In this document: positions 33,256-44,247 of the stretch, in pieces | How the letters are laid out: the number at the start of each line of letters is the position of its first letter | How positions within the stretch are numbered: the stretch's first letter is position 1 | DNA from: Paracoccus nototheniae | GTDB taxonomy: Bacteria > Pseudomonadota > Alphaproteobacteria > Rhodobacterales > Rhodobacteraceae | Length of the DNA: 64,000 nt | Direction: 5' to 3' | Assembly: GCF_004335005.1 (NCBI RefSeq) | Contig: NZ_RQRT01000001.1 | Location: forward strand, 62,001-126,000 | The notes under the pieces: generated by a model | The model's input: the letters and a program-made list of their open reading frames with translations, nothing else | Told to the model about the DNA's origin: nothing | The model's database searches: none | Program-made: the position numbers and the translations under genes

Positions 33256-34875
33256 ATGAAAAATCTGCTTTGTTCCTCGGCCCTTCTGGCGGCGCTGGCC
33301 TTGCCCGCGATGGCGCAGGATTATACCCCCGATCCGGCGGCCACGCCCGGCGGCACGATCACCGTCACCTATAAGGACGATGTGGCGACGCTGGATCCGG
33401 CCATCGGCTATGACTGGCAGAACTGGTCGATGATCAAATCGCTGTTTGACGGGCTGATGGATTACGTCCCCGGCACGACCGAACTGCGCCCCGGCCTTGC
33501 CGAAAGCTATGAGGTGTCGGAAGACGGCACCGTCTTTACCTTTGCGCTGCGGCAGGGCGTCACCTTCCACAATGGTCGCGAGATGACGGCCGAGGATGTG
33601 AAATACTCGCTGGACCGCGTGACCAACCCCGAAACGCAATCGCCCGGCGCGGGGTTCTTCGCGTCGATCGCGGGCTATGATGCGGTGACGGCGGGCGAGG
33701 CCGACAGCCTGTCCGGCGTCGAGGTCGTGGACCCCCTGACCATCCGCATCACTCTGTCGCGCCCCGATGCGACCTTCCTGCATGTCATGGCGCTGAATTT
33801 CGCATCCGTCGTGCCGCAGGAGGTGGTCGAGGAATTCGGCGCCGATTTCGGCACCAATCCGGTCGGCACCGGGGCCTTTACGCTGGCCGAATGGACCATC
33901 GGCCAGCGCGTCGTGTTCGAAAAGAACGCCGATTACTGGCGCGACGGCGTGCCCTATCTGGACGGCGTGACCTTCGAGGTGGGACAGGAACCCATCGTCG
34001 CCCTTCTGCGCCTGCAACAGGGAGAGGTGGATGTGCCCGGCGACGGCATCCCCCCCGCCAAGTTCCAGGAGGTGATGGACGATCCCGATCAGGCCGCCCG
34101 CGTGGTCGAGGGGGGGCAGCTGCATACCGGCTATATCACCCTGAACGTGAACACCCCGCCCTTTGACCAGTTGGCCGTGCGCGAGGCCGTGAACATGGCG
34201 ATCAACAAGGATCGCATCATTCAGGTCATCAACGGCCGCGCCGTGCCCGCGACCCAGCCTCTGCCACCCTCCATGCCCGGCTATACCGAAGGGTTCGCGG
34301 GCTTCCCCTATGATGTCGAGGGCGCGAAAGCCAAGCCGGCCGAGGCGGGTCTGGCCGACGGGTTCACCACCGAACTTTATGTCATGAACACCGATCCCAA
34401 CCCGCGCATCGCGCAGGCCATCCAGCAGGATCTGTCCCAGATCGGCATCGAGGTCGAGATCCGCAGTCTGGCGCAGGCCAATGTGATCGAGGCCGGCGGT
34501 GCCGGAGAGGCGCCGATGATCTGGTCGGGCGGCATGGCGTGGATCGCTGATTTCCCCGATCCGTCGAACTTCTACGGCCCCATTCTGGGCTGCGCGGGCG
34601 CGGGTGACGGCGGCTGGAACTGGTCCAAGTTCTGCGACGAGGCGATCGATGCCACGGCGACCGAGGCCGACAGCTTTGTCGATCCCGCATCCCCCGAGCG
34701 GCTGGAGCTGTGGTCGCAGGTCTATCAGGACGTGATGGCCCAGGCCCCCTGGGTGCCGGTTTTCAACGAACAGCGTTATACGATGAAATCGGCGCGGATG
34801 GGTGGCGCGGATGCGCTGTATGTCGATCCGGTCTCGATCCCCGTCAATTATGACTATGTCTTCGTGACGGAATAA
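33256..34875 (+). CDS. Peptide/amide-type ABC substrate-binding protein (DppA family)
   Basis: 539 aa with signal peptide 'KNLLCSSALLAALALPAMA'. Start ATG 33256 (CAGGGATG upstream); an in-frame ATG at 33247 would add three residues. Family-5 features: 'YDWQNWSMIKSLFDGLMDYVPGTTELRPGLAESYEVSEDGTVFTFALRQGVTFHNGREMTAEDVKYSLDRV', 'NPVGTGAFTLAEWTIGQRVVFEKNADYW' and 'AVREAVNMAINKDRI'. The setting with an acetamidase and AmiC/AmiR-like proteins points to an amide-bearing ligand. Confidence 0.92.
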   Translation: MKNLLCSSALLAALALPAMAQDYTPDPAATPGGTITVTYKDDVATLDPAIGYDWQNWSMIKSLFDGLMDYVPGTTELRPGLAESYEVSEDGTVFTFALRQGVTFHNGREMTAEDVKYSLDRVTNPETQSPGAGFFASIAGYDAVTAGEADSLSGVEVVDPLTIRITLSRPDATFLHVMALNFASVVPQEVVEEFGADFGTNPVGTGAFTLAEWTIGQRVVFEKNADYWRDGVPYLDGVTFEVGQEPIVALLRLQQGEVDVPGDGIPPAKFQEVMDDPDQAARVVEGGQLHTGYITLNVNTPPFDQLAVREAVNMAINKDRIIQVINGRAVPATQPLPPSMPGYTEGFAGFPYDVEGAKAKPAEAGLADGFTTELYVMNTDPNPRIAQAIQQDLSQIGIEVEIRSLAQANVIEAGGAGEAPMIWSGGMAWIADFPDPSNFYGPILGCAGAGDGGWNWSKFCDEAIDATATEADSFVDPASPERLELWSQVYQDVMAQAPWVPVFNEQRYTMKSARMGGADALYVDPVSIPVNYDYVFVTE

Positions 34876-34879
34876 CGCG

Positions 34880-35835
34880 ATGTGCAGGAATTGCGATTAC
34901 ACGATCCACGGGGCGCAGCATCATTTTGGCTGGGACAATGCGATTGCCCCGGTTCAGACCGTCGCACCGGGGTCGACGATCCTGTTTCACTGTCAGGATT
35001 CATCGGCGGGCCAGCTTGGCCCGTCCAGCAGCGTGGCCGATGTGGCCGCGCTGGATTTCAGCAAGATCAACCCGGTCTCGGGTCCGATCTTCGTCGAAGG
35101 GGCGGAACCGGGCGATGCGCTGAAGATCACCCTGGAGGATTTTGCCCCGCGCGGGGATGGCGGGCGGGGCTGGGGCTGGACAGCCAATATTCCGGGCTTC
35201 GGCCTTTTGGCCGACCAGTTCACCGATCCGGCGCTGACGCTGTGGTGCTATGACGCCGCCACGCTGGCGCCCGCGCTGTGGGGCCAGCATGGCCGGGTGC
35301 CGCTGAAACCCTTTGCCGGGACCATCGGCGTGGCGCAGGCGGAACCGGGCCTGCATTCGGTGGTGCCGCCGCGCCGCACGGGCGGCAATCTGGACATCCG
35401 CGACATCGCCAAGGGCACGATCCTGTATCTGCCGGTCGAGGTCGCGGGCGCCCTGTTTTCGGTGGGCGACACCCATGCCGCGCAGGGCGACGGAGAGGTC
35501 TGCGGCACCGCCATCGAAAGTCCGATGGACGTGATGCTGACGCTGGATCTGGTCACGGGCGCGAACCTGAAGATGCCGCGCTTTACCACCCCCGGCCCGG
35601 TCACGCGTCATCTGGATACCAAAGGATACGAGGTGACGACCGGCATCGGCGCCGATCTGATGACCGGAGCGCGGCAGGCGGTGGAACAGATGGTCGATCT
35701 GCTGTGCGCGCAGCACGGCATGGCGGCGGTCGATGCCTATATGCTGGTCTCGACCTGCGGGGATCTGCGCATCTCGGAAATCGTCGATATGCCGAACTGG
35801 GTCGTGTCGTTCTATTTCCCGCGCTCGGTCTTCGA

Positions 35836-35839
<4 letters not shown>
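34880..35839 (+). CDS. Acetamidase/formamidase family protein
   Basis: 319 aa FmdA/AmdA-family hydrolase that splits short-chain amides to ammonia and a carboxylate, in the cytoplasm. Blocks: 'QHHFGWDNAIAPVQTVAPGSTILFHCQDSSAGQLGP', 'NPVSGPIFVEGAEPGDALKITLEDF', 'GWGWTANIPGFGLLADQF', 'PFAGTIGVAQAEPGLHSVVPPRRTGGNLDIRDIAKGTILYLPVEVAGALFSVGDTHAAQGDGEVCGTAIE' and 'VSTCGDLRISEIVDMPNWVVSFYFP'. It lies inside the peptide-type importer operon (4 bp after the binding protein, ATGA overlap with the ATPase), so the imported compound is probably its substrate. Confidence 0.93.
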
Positions 35840-37584
<1,745 letters not shown>

Positions 37585-37737
37585 GACACCCGCCCGCGGA
37601 CCTACCAAGGGTTATCGGCCGTCCCTCTGCGCTCGGGCATCGATATCGGGTCACGGACAGAGGCGTGGCTGTCGTCTTCCGTCGATCCGGAAAAGGTCGG
37701 CGGGTCACGGCCAGCATGGGGCGCTGTCGTCGCGCGG

Positions 37738-38037
37738 TCATGTCAGGCTCAGCACTGCCATCAGAACGATGCTGGCCCCGCGGGCAAGGTCCGCCCGAAG
37801 GCCCGGACCCTGATCGCGTTCGGCGGAACGCCAGACCCCGACAACCGCGACGATGTTATAGGGCACGGAAGGGACATAACCGGCACAGAGTGCCATCCAC
37901 GGGCGATCAAGGGTCAGAAACGTCAGGAACAGGATGGTGGTCGTTATGTTGACCAGCAGGCCAATGGCGACCGTCCAGGTCCAGAAGGCCTCGGCCAGCG
38001 GCAGATCGCCCCGCCAAAGCGCGCGCAGCCTTGTCAT
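37738..38037 (-). CDS. Small membrane protein, function unknown
   Basis: 99 aa, about three hydrophobic segments ('FWTWTVAIGLLVNITTTILFLTFL', 'PWMALCAGYVPSVPYNIVAVVGVW', 'GASIVLMAVLSLT'). It starts 'MTRLRALWRGDLPLAEAFWTWTV', which I recognise as a recurrent but unnamed proteobacterial layout (short basic start, 'GDLPLAxAFW', 'PYNIxxxVGVWRSA'). The start overlaps the stop of a 32-codon ORF as ATGA, suggesting coupled translation. Confidence 0.7.
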   Translation of the reverse strand: MTRLRALWRGDLPLAEAFWTWTVAIGLLVNITTTILFLTFLTLDRPWMALCAGYVPSVPYNIVAVVGVWRSAERDQGPGLRADLARGASIVLMAVLSLT

Positions 38038-38132
38038 GCGAACCCCCCAAGCGATATCTGCCGCGTCCTTGGCGGCTTTGGCGGCACACCAGCAAGGTGC
38101 CGGATCATTGCAGATGCTGCTGCGGCGCTCAT
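38034..38132 (-). CDS. 32-codon ORF coupled to the small membrane protein
   Basis: ATG at 38132 has AGGAG 7 nt upstream, the best ribosome binding site in this stretch, and the frame (MSAAAASAMIRHLAGVPPK...) closes at a TGA that overlaps the membrane protein's ATG as ATGA. The product is basic and low complexity. It may be a leader peptide that sets translation of the downstream gene or simply an N-terminal coupling ORF. Existence is supported only by signals, not homology. Confidence 0.4.
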   Translation of the reverse strand: MSAAAASAMIRHLAGVPPKPPRTRQISLGGFA

Positions 38133-38354
38133 GGAATGCTCCTGTGTCTCAAGGCTGCGGGGCCAGCGTCATCCATTCTTTATTCCCGCGTCCCGTGCAA
38201 TCTTGCCGGGCGGCGGGGCGCCTGTCTTTGCCATTCTGCGTGACCGCACGTGACCCGGGGGTCTGCGAAGACGGCGCAATGCCGGTCCTCGGCACTTCAA
38301 CGTTCTGTCCCGATCCGATACCACTGAAAACATGCCGCCATAAGCAGGGCTTTC
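38133..38354. other. Divergent intergenic region before the lacI-type gene
   Basis: 222 bp between the leftward small-protein pair and the rightward LacI-family gene. I see no confident operator, RNA or ORF in it. Confidence 0.4.
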
Positions 38355-39368
38355 GTGACCGCAAAACGACCCACGCTGGAAGATATCGCCTTGGTCGCGG
38401 GGGTCTCGCGGGCGACGGTCTCGCTTGTCGTGCGCCAGTCGCCTCTGGTGGCCGAACGCACCCGTCTGCGGGTCGAGCAGGTGATGGCCGATCTTGATTA
38501 TGTCCGCGACATCGGCGCGGCGCGGCTGCGCAACAACAGCAGCCGGACGGTGGGGGTGATCGTGCCGAACCTGGTGAACTCGTTCTTTACCGAGTTTCTG
38601 ACCGGCGTCGAACAGGTGATGCGCCAGCAGGACCGCGTGGTCCTGCTGGCCAACAGCGAGGATGACCCGCAGCGGCAGGACGAAATCCTGCAGCGGTTCC
38701 GGGGCCATGGCGTGGACGGGGTGATCCTGTGCCCGGCGGCGGGCACGGATGTCGCATTGCCGGGGCGGATGCAGCGATGGGGATTGCCCGTGGTGCAGGC
38801 CTTGCGCGAAGTCGGCCAGCAGGAAACCGACTATGCGGGCGCGGATTATATTGCAGGCGTCGGCATGGCCCTGCGACATCTGGTCGGTCTGGGGCATCGG
38901 CGCATCGCGTTTCTGTCGGTGCGGGCGATGACCTCGGCCAAGGCCGAACGGCTGAAGGGGTTTTCCCGGGGCATCGCCGAAACCGGCGCGCTTGACGCGG
39001 GCATCGTCGAGGCCGATCTGACATGGGAGGGCGCGGCCCATGCCGCCAACGCGGTCCTGTCCCTGCCATCCCGACCGACCGCGGTGCTATGTTTCAACGA
39101 TGTCCTTGCGGCGGGGCTGATGCTGGGCCTGCGTCGGGCGGACCGCCAGCCCGGACGCGACATGGCCGTCGTGGGCCTGGACGATCTGCCATTGGCCGAA
39201 CTGACCTATCCGCCGATGACCAGCGTCGCAATGTGCCCCGCCCGGATCGGCACCGAGGCGGCGCGGATGCTGGCGCGGCGGCTGGCCTCGCCTGCGTTGC
39301 CCCTTGAAAGGTTCATTCAACCGGCCCGCCTGATCAAGCGGGAAAGTTCTGGCCCGCGAATGGATTGA
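38355..39368 (+). CDS. LacI-family transcriptional regulator of the amino-acid ABC operon
   Basis: 337 aa, GTG start at 38355. HTH and hinge: 'RPTLEDIALVAGVSRATVSLVVRQSPLVAERTRLRVEQVMADLDYVRDIGAARLRNNSSRTVGVIVPNLVNSFFTEFLTGVEQ'. The effector domain resembles sugar-binding type I folds: 'ICFNDVLAAGLMLGLRRADRQPGRDMAVVGLDDLPLAELTYPPMTSVAM'. A palindromic operator with central CG lies in the 68 bp before the next operon, so that amino-acid transporter operon is the likely target. The -35 hexamer of that operon overlaps this gene's stop codon. Confidence 0.9.
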   Translation: MTAKRPTLEDIALVAGVSRATVSLVVRQSPLVAERTRLRVEQVMADLDYVRDIGAARLRNNSSRTVGVIVPNLVNSFFTEFLTGVEQVMRQQDRVVLLANSEDDPQRQDEILQRFRGHGVDGVILCPAAGTDVALPGRMQRWGLPVVQALREVGQQETDYAGADYIAGVGMALRHLVGLGHRRIAFLSVRAMTSAKAERLKGFSRGIAETGALDAGIVEADLTWEGAAHAANAVLSLPSRPTAVLCFNDVLAAGLMLGLRRADRQPGRDMAVVGLDDLPLAELTYPPMTSVAMCPARIGTEAARMLARRLASPALPLERFIQPARLIKRESSGPRMD

Positions 39369-39401
39369 CACACGGGCATTCTGGGTTTTAGATCGTTCTA
39401 A
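39365..39401 (+). promoter_or_regulatory. Promoter with overlapping LacI-type operator, amino-acid ABC operon
   Basis: TTGACA at 39365 and TTAGAT at 39388 are 17 bp apart, a good sigma-70 promoter. TTAGATCGTTCTAA at 39388-39401 is a near-palindrome with the central CG typical of LacI-family operators and covers the -10 box. Binding there would block transcription. It lies 36 bp before the first permease gene. Confidence 0.7.
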
Positions 39402-39436
39402 GTTGCAGGAATAGACACATCCGCAGGGGAGGGCAG

Positions 39437-40105
39437 ATGTATCGCTTCAATTTCCAGCCGGTTTTCGACAATCTGGACATGCTGGCCTATGGGGCCTGGC
39501 TGACGGTTCAGTTGTCCTTCACGGCGATGGTGATCGGGCTGGTCGTGTCGGTTCTGGGGGCTGTCGCCAAGACCTCGGGCATCCGGCCGTTGCGCTGGAT
39601 CGTCGATGTCTATGTCGAGGTGATCCGCAACACGCCCTTCCTGATCCAGATCTTCTTCATCTTCTTCGGCCTGCCCGCCTTGGGGATCAGCATGTCGCCC
39701 AACACGGCGGCGCTGGTGGCGCTGGTCGTCAATGTCGGCGCCTATGGGACCGAGATCATCCGTGCGGGCATCGAATCCATCCCGCAGGGTCAGATCGAGG
39801 CCGGGCGCGCGCTGGCCCTGACACCGACGCAGATCTTTCGCCATGTCGTGCTGAAGCCCGCATTGCGCAATATCTATCCTTCGCTGACCAGCCAGTTCAT
39901 CTATCTGATGCTGACCTCCAGCGTGGTCTCGGTCATCTCGGCCAATGATCTGGCGGCGGCGGGGGCGGATCTTAACGCGCGCACCTTCGCCAGCTTCGAG
40001 ATCTATCTGGCGCTGACGATCATGTATTTCCTGCTGGCTCTGGGCTTTTCGACGCTGTTCGGGACGTTGCGGCGGGTCTTCTTCAACTATCCGGCGGGGC
40101 GCTAG
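39437..40105 (+). CDS. Polar amino acid ABC transporter permease (1)
   Basis: 222 aa, HisM/GlnP-type permease with about five membrane segments. Typical blocks: 'MLAYGAWLTVQLSFTAMVIGLVVSVLGAVAKTSG', 'VYVEVIRNTPFLIQIFFIFFGLP' and EAA loop 'YGTEIIRAGIESIPQGQIEAGRALALTPTQIFRHVVLKPALRNIYPSLTSQFIYLML'. GGGGAGG precedes the ATG. The second permease begins 1 bp after its stop. Confidence 0.92.
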   Translation: MYRFNFQPVFDNLDMLAYGAWLTVQLSFTAMVIGLVVSVLGAVAKTSGIRPLRWIVDVYVEVIRNTPFLIQIFFIFFGLPALGISMSPNTAALVALVVNVGAYGTEIIRAGIESIPQGQIEAGRALALTPTQIFRHVVLKPALRNIYPSLTSQFIYLMLTSSVVSVISANDLAAAGADLNARTFASFEIYLALTIMYFLLALGFSTLFGTLRRVFFNYPAGR

Positions 40106-40106
40106 G

Positions 40107-40763
40107 ATGATCCGGGAATTTTCCTCGGTCGATCTGATCTTCATCGCCATGGCGATCCGCTGGACGTTGATCCTGTCGGTCATCGCCTTTGTCGGCGGGG
40201 CGGCCGGGGGGCTGGTGCTGGCGCTGTCGCGCACCGCGGACAGCCGGGCGCTGCGCGGGCTGGCGATGGGCTTCATTCAGGTCTTTCAGGGCACGCCGCT
40301 GCTGATGCAGCTGTTTCTGGTCTATTTCGGGCTGGCCGTGCTGGGCCTGCCGATCGATCCGCTGGTTGCCGCCGCCGTTGCCCTGACCCTGCATGCCAGC
40401 GCCTTTCTGGGCGAGATCTGGCGCGGTGCCATCCAAGCCGTCCCGCAAGGCCAGTCCGAGGCCGCGACCGCGCTGGCGCTGTCCTACCCGGACCGGATGC
40501 GCCATGTGATCCTGCCGCAGGCCATGCGCGTCGCCACCGCCCCCACGGTCGGGTTTCTGGTGCAGCTGATCAAGGGCACCTCGCTGGCCTCGATCATCGG
40601 GTTCACCGAACTGACCCGCGCGGGCCAGATCGTCAACAACGCGACCTTTCAGCCGTTTCTGGTCTTTGGCACGGTCGCCGCGCTTTATTTCATCCTGTGC
40701 TGGCCGCTGTCTCTGCTGGCCCGGCGGATGGAGGCGCGGATGCGCCTTGCCATCACGCGCTGA
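40107..40763 (+). CDS. Polar amino acid ABC transporter permease (2)
   Basis: 218 aa partner permease: 'IAMAIRWTLILSVIAFVGGAAGGLVLALSRT', 'FIQVFQGTPLLMQLFLVYFGLAVLG', EAA loop 'LGEIWRGAIQAVPQGQSEAATALALSYPDRMRHVILPQAMRVATAPTVGFLVQLIKGTSLASIIGFTELTRAG'. HisQ/GltK-like. A heterodimer with the previous permease is expected. Confidence 0.92.
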   Translation: MIREFSSVDLIFIAMAIRWTLILSVIAFVGGAAGGLVLALSRTADSRALRGLAMGFIQVFQGTPLLMQLFLVYFGLAVLGLPIDPLVAAAVALTLHASAFLGEIWRGAIQAVPQGQSEAATALALSYPDRMRHVILPQAMRVATAPTVGFLVQLIKGTSLASIIGFTELTRAGQIVNNATFQPFLVFGTVAALYFILCWPLSLLARRMEARMRLAITR

Positions 40764-40788
40764 GTTTTTTTCTGAGGAGGAGAATACC

Positions 40789-41577
40789 ATGACCCTGACC
40801 CGTCGCCTGTTCGCGGCCCTTGCCGCCACCACCCTGATCGCGGCCCCCGCCATGGCCGCCGATCTGCAGACCGTCCGCGATGCGGGCACGATCCGCATCG
40901 GCATGCTGGTCGATTTCCCGCCCTTCGGCATTCAGGATGCCTCGGGCAATCCCGACGGCTATGACGCCGATGTGGCGCTGGCACTGGCCGAACATCTGGG
41001 CGTCGCGGCGCAGATCGTGCCGGTCACCGGCCCGAACCGCATTCCCTATCTGTTGTCGGGGCAGGTCGATGTGCTGGTCGCATCCCTCGGCATCACCGCC
41101 GAACGGGCCGAGCGGGTCGATTTCTCGACCCCCTACGCGGGGATCGCGATCGGCGTCTATGGCGGCACCGATGTGGCGGTCGCGGGCCCCGAGGATCTGG
41201 CGGGCAAGTCCATCTCGGTCGCCCGCGCCTCGACCCAGGATACCGGCGTGACCGAGGTCGCGCCGGAAGGCACCGAGATCCGCCGCTTTGACGACGACGC
41301 CAGCGCGGTGCAGGCGCTGATGTCGGGGCAGGTGCAGACCATCGGTCTGTCGAACGTGGTCTTTTCGCAGATCGCCGGTGTGGCGGGCGACCGTTTCGAC
41401 AAAAAGTTCGATCTGTCCAGCCAAGTTCAGGGCATCGCCGTCGCCCCGGATTCGGACGCCCTGCTGGACGAGATCAACGCCTTCGTCAGCGCGGCGCGCA
41501 CCGACGGCACGCTGGACGCCATCCATCAGGAATGGCTGGGCGAGCCGCTGCCCGATTTCGTCAAGACTGCCGAGTGA
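40789..41577 (+). CDS. Polar amino acid ABC transporter substrate-binding protein
   Basis: 262 aa with signal peptide '[19 protein letters not shown]' and an excellent ribosome binding site (GAGGAGGAG). Family-3 fold: '[90 protein letters not shown]' and '[28 protein letters not shown]'. The exact amino acid is not defined by sequence. A perfect hairpin follows the stop. Confidence 0.92.
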   Translation: MTLTRRLFAALAATTLIAAPAMAADLQTVRDAGTIRIGMLVDFPPFGIQDASGNPDGYDADVALALAEHLGVAAQIVPVTGPNRIPYLLSGQVDVLVASLGITAERAERVDFSTPYAGIAIGVYGGTDVAVAGPEDLAGKSISVARASTQDTGVTEVAPEGTEIRRFDDDASAVQALMSGQVQTIGLSNVVFSQIAGVAGDRFDKKFDLSSQVQGIAVAPDSDALLDEINAFVSAARTDGTLDAIHQEWLGEPLPDFVKTAE

Positions 41578-41583
41578 CCGGAC

Positions 41584-41609
41584 GCGCCCGGCCCGTGACG
41601 GCCGGGCGC
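41584..41609 (+). terminator. Perfect 10-bp hairpin after the amino-acid binding-protein gene
   Basis: GCGCCCGGCC and GGCCGGGCGC pair perfectly around CGTGAC, followed by CCTTG. Located between the binding protein and ATPase genes; probably partial termination or 3'-end protection. Confidence 0.65.
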
Positions 41610-41630
41610 CCTTGCCGAAGGGGACCGCCG

Positions 41631-42362
41631 ATGACCGAACATGCCATCACCATGCGCGCCGTGAACAAGTATTACGGCGCCTTTCATGCGCTGGTCGATA
41701 TCGACCTGACCGTCGAACGCGGCGAGCGGATCGTGATCTGCGGCCCCTCGGGGTCGGGCAAATCCACCCTGATCCGCACCATCAACCAGCTGGAGGCGAT
41801 CCAGTCCGGTCAGATCGTTGTGGACGGGATCGCGCTGACCGGCGGCGACAACGTCGCCAAGGTCCGGCAGGACGTCGGCATGGTCTTTCAGTCCTTCAAC
41901 CTGTTTCCGCATATGACGGTGCTGGAAAACTGCATGCTGGCACCGATGAAGTCCCGCAAGATCCCCCGCGCCGAGGCCGAGGCGACCGCGCGCCAATATC
42001 TGGACCGCGTCAAGATCCCCGAACAGGCCGACAAGTATCCCGCCCAGCTGTCGGGCGGCCAGCAGCAGCGTGTGGCCATCGCCCGTGCGCTGTGCATGAA
42101 ACCCCGCATCATGCTGTTCGACGAACCGACCAGCGCCCTGGACCCCGAGATGGTCAAGGAGGTGCTGGACACGATGATTGATCTGGCCCGCGAGGGCATG
42201 ACCATGCTGTGTGTCACGCATGAGATGGAATTCGCCCGCGCCGTCGCCGATCGGGTGATTTTCATGGACAAGGGCGTCATCGTCGAGGAAAACGCCCCCG
42301 AGGCATTTTTCGGCAACCCGCAGAACGAGCGTCTGCAGAACTTTCTGGGTCAGATCGCGTGA
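41631..42362 (+). CDS. Polar amino acid ABC transporter ATP-binding protein
   Basis: 243 aa, GlnQ/HisP type. Walker A '[21 protein letters not shown]', Q-loop '[24 protein letters not shown]', signature '[19 protein letters not shown]', Walker B '[23 protein letters not shown]', H-loop '[29 protein letters not shown]', ending '[12 protein letters not shown]'. Completes the LacI-controlled importer. Confidence 0.94.
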   Translation: MTEHAITMRAVNKYYGAFHALVDIDLTVERGERIVICGPSGSGKSTLIRTINQLEAIQSGQIVVDGIALTGGDNVAKVRQDVGMVFQSFNLFPHMTVLENCMLAPMKSRKIPRAEAEATARQYLDRVKIPEQADKYPAQLSGGQQQRVAIARALCMKPRIMLFDEPTSALDPEMVKEVLDTMIDLAREGMTMLCVTHEMEFARAVADRVIFMDKGVIVEENAPEAFFGNPQNERLQNFLGQIA

Positions 42363-42629
42363 ACCGTTCTTGGGTTCCTTCACCAGACTCTCGCAAGCCC
42401 GCCGAGATGCACGACATGGCCCGCGCGGCGCAGGTTCGGACCGTCCTGAACCTTGGGTGCGGCTGGCGTTTGCCGGGCGACAGGCGCGGCAGCCTTTGAT
42501 CCATCGCCACTTCACCGCAGCACCCACGCGGGCGGGCTGGCGCGGCGCAGGTCTTGCGGTCCGCTGCGCGCAGCATCCCGGCGCGAACCTGTCCCACCCT
42601 GCCACGCCCAGACCCAAGGAGATCCCCCG
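42363..42629. other. Intergenic region between the importer ATPase and the hydratase gene
   Basis: 267 bp with no supported gene. A weak dyad (GTGAA...TTCAC) directly after the ATPase stop could be a terminator, but there is no T-tract. Confidence 0.4.
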
Positions 42630-43373
42630 ATGACCCCACCCTTTGATCCGACATCCGCTGCCCGTGTGCTGCTGGACGTGCGGGCCGGTGCCCCGCGTCC
42701 CGCAGGCTTGCCCGCGACGCCAGCCGACACGGCGGGCGCCTATGCCGTGCAGACCGGGGTAATGCGCGCATTGGGGGGGCGGGTCAGCTGGAAGATGGCC
42801 CTTCTGGGTGGCCGCGACCGTCATGCCGCCCCGATGCCAGCCGGCGAGGTCGCGGCAAGCGGCGCCAGCCTGCCGGCACTGCCCCATGATGCCGCGATCG
42901 AGGTCGAGACGGCGTTCATCCTTGGGGCGGATCTGCCAGCCAAAACGACGCCCGCCACGGCGCTGGACGCCGTTGCCGAGGTCCGTCTGGCGTTCGAGCT
43001 GGTCGCCTCCCGCTATGCCGACCGGACCGCCGTGCCGCCGTTGGCGGTGATGGCCGACAGCTTCAGTTCGGCAGGCATCGTTCTGGGCGATGTCATTCCC
43101 GACTGGCGAGGCGATCTGAACCAGCCGCTTGGCCTGACGCTGGCTTTGGATGGCCTGCCCGTCGCTGCGCCCGAGCAGGCCCCGACCCTGTCCGACACCG
43201 CCGAGTTTCTGGCCTGGCTGGCAACCCATGCGGCAGAACAGGACATGCCGCTGGTGGCAGGCACGGTGATCATCACCGGCGCGCGCATCGGCCCGATCCC
43301 CCTGCATGGCGCGCAGGAGGCCGTTGCCGGTTTCGGGCCGAGGCAGGTCAGGGTCGCTTTCTCCGCCACGTGA
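42630..43373 (+). CDS. 2-keto-4-pentenoate hydratase / fumarylacetoacetase-fold protein
   Basis: 247 aa, MhpD-like hydratase/decarboxylase group of the FAH superfamily, cytoplasmic. Start ATG 42630 after AAGGAG. Recognisable blocks: 'TPADTAGAYAVQTGVMRALGGRVSWKMALLGG' , 'AAIEVETAFILGADLP' (metal-binding ExE), 'VRLAFELVASRYAD', 'MADSFSSAGIVLGDVIPDW' and 'GTVIITGARIGPIPL'. Such enzymes hydrate 2-oxo-pent-4-enoates or decarboxylate oxalocrotonate-like acids. Its link to the amino-acid importer upstream is only positional. Confidence 0.85.
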   Translation: MTPPFDPTSAARVLLDVRAGAPRPAGLPATPADTAGAYAVQTGVMRALGGRVSWKMALLGGRDRHAAPMPAGEVAASGASLPALPHDAAIEVETAFILGADLPAKTTPATALDAVAEVRLAFELVASRYADRTAVPPLAVMADSFSSAGIVLGDVIPDWRGDLNQPLGLTLALDGLPVAAPEQAPTLSDTAEFLAWLATHAAEQDMPLVAGTVIITGARIGPIPLHGAQEAVAGFGPRQVRVAFSAT

Positions 43374-43847
43374 TGGATGATGCCTGGGGGTGGATCGTGC
43401 TGCGAAATTGCGGTCCTAGGCCGGTATGAAAGGGCGCCCGGATCGGTGATCGTCCGGAGACCGGCCTTGATGGCTTCGGCGTGCTTCGGCGCGACAGAGG
43501 CTCTGCCGGGATCGCAGCGATCACGCCGCCGAGAGATTCGGCCCCCCACCACATTGCGGTAGTCAAATGACCCTTTCAGAACCAATGTGATCGATTTCAG
43601 GCAGAAGCGTCACAGCGCCAAATATTGTTCGTATGCGTCAAAACAGTCACGCTATGAAGGGGTCGATCTATAACCGGAAGGGCTGCTTTCCCGAAAACCT
43701 CTGTGTGCAGGCATCCGTTAAACGTCGAGGTGGCGCGAACCCGTCCGGCGAACCTTTAAGTCATTCACAACCATAAGCTTAAATTTTATTTGCACATATT
43801 GCCTGCGTCTTACATGGTAAAGATTACAAAGCAGGGAGGCGCGTCGG
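43374..43847. other. 474-bp stretch without a supported gene
   Basis: Short open frames occur on both strands but none shows a family, good start signals or consistent codon use. The right half (about 43560-43800) is noticeably more AT-rich than its neighbours, with tracts such as AAATTTTATTTG near 43780, and may hold a promoter for the small ORF at 43848. Confidence 0.5.
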
Positions 43848-44033
43848 ATGACCATCATAGACCAGACGATCGTTGGGCTTCTGCTTCACATCCATGGGCC
43901 CAAGCCGCATCGTGGCGCGGCAGAGGCCAATGCAAAGGTCGGCACCGTTCTTGGCGCGACCTTCACGCATCTGGGGGAGCATCCGGAGGCGGTGCCCGGT
44001 CCGGCACCGAACGGCCCGCATCTGTGCCACTGA
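43848..44033 (+). CDS. Possible 61-aa hypothetical protein
   Basis: Frame MTIIDQTIVGLLLHIHG... has GGGAGG about 8 nt upstream of the ATG and follows an AT-rich stretch. No family recognised, no membrane segment or signal peptide. Competing frames overlap on both strands, so coding is uncertain. Confidence 0.3.
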   Translation: MTIIDQTIVGLLLHIHGPKPHRGAAEANAKVGTVLGATFTHLGEHPEAVPGPAPNGPHLCH

Positions 44034-44063
44034 TCCGGCACGGATAACGGCATCACGGCCATG

Positions 44064-44095
44064 AAAAAACCGCCAAGGACAACGGTCCCTGGCGG
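44064..44095 (-). terminator. Leftward intrinsic terminator after the amidohydrolase gene
   Basis: CCGCCAAGGAC and GTCCCTGGCGG pair with one mismatch around AACG. On the minus strand the stem is followed by six Ts (AAAAAA at 44064-44069 on the plus strand). It lies about 150 bp past the stop of the leftward amidohydrolase gene. Confidence 0.7.
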
Positions 44096-44247
44096 CGAAA
44101 TGGTAAAGCGACGTAACAACAGACCGGGCACTGCCCGCTGATCGTTCGGCGTCACAACGACTTGTCTGCGCAAAAGTTTCCATGACGTGGCGGCAGGTTG
44201 CCGCAAAACCCGCCCCAACACCGGATTTCGGCAATGGGGCGGGGGGT

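Noticed and set aside
42363-42629. Upstream extension of the hydratase gene from the ATG near 42453
   Set aside because: The additional ~59 residues do not resemble the family and the ATG at 42630 has an AAGGAG site.
43348-43585. Possible insertion-sequence or transposase remnant on the minus strand
   Set aside because: The translations in all frames gave no recognisable transposase motif and no terminal inverted repeats were found at the edges.
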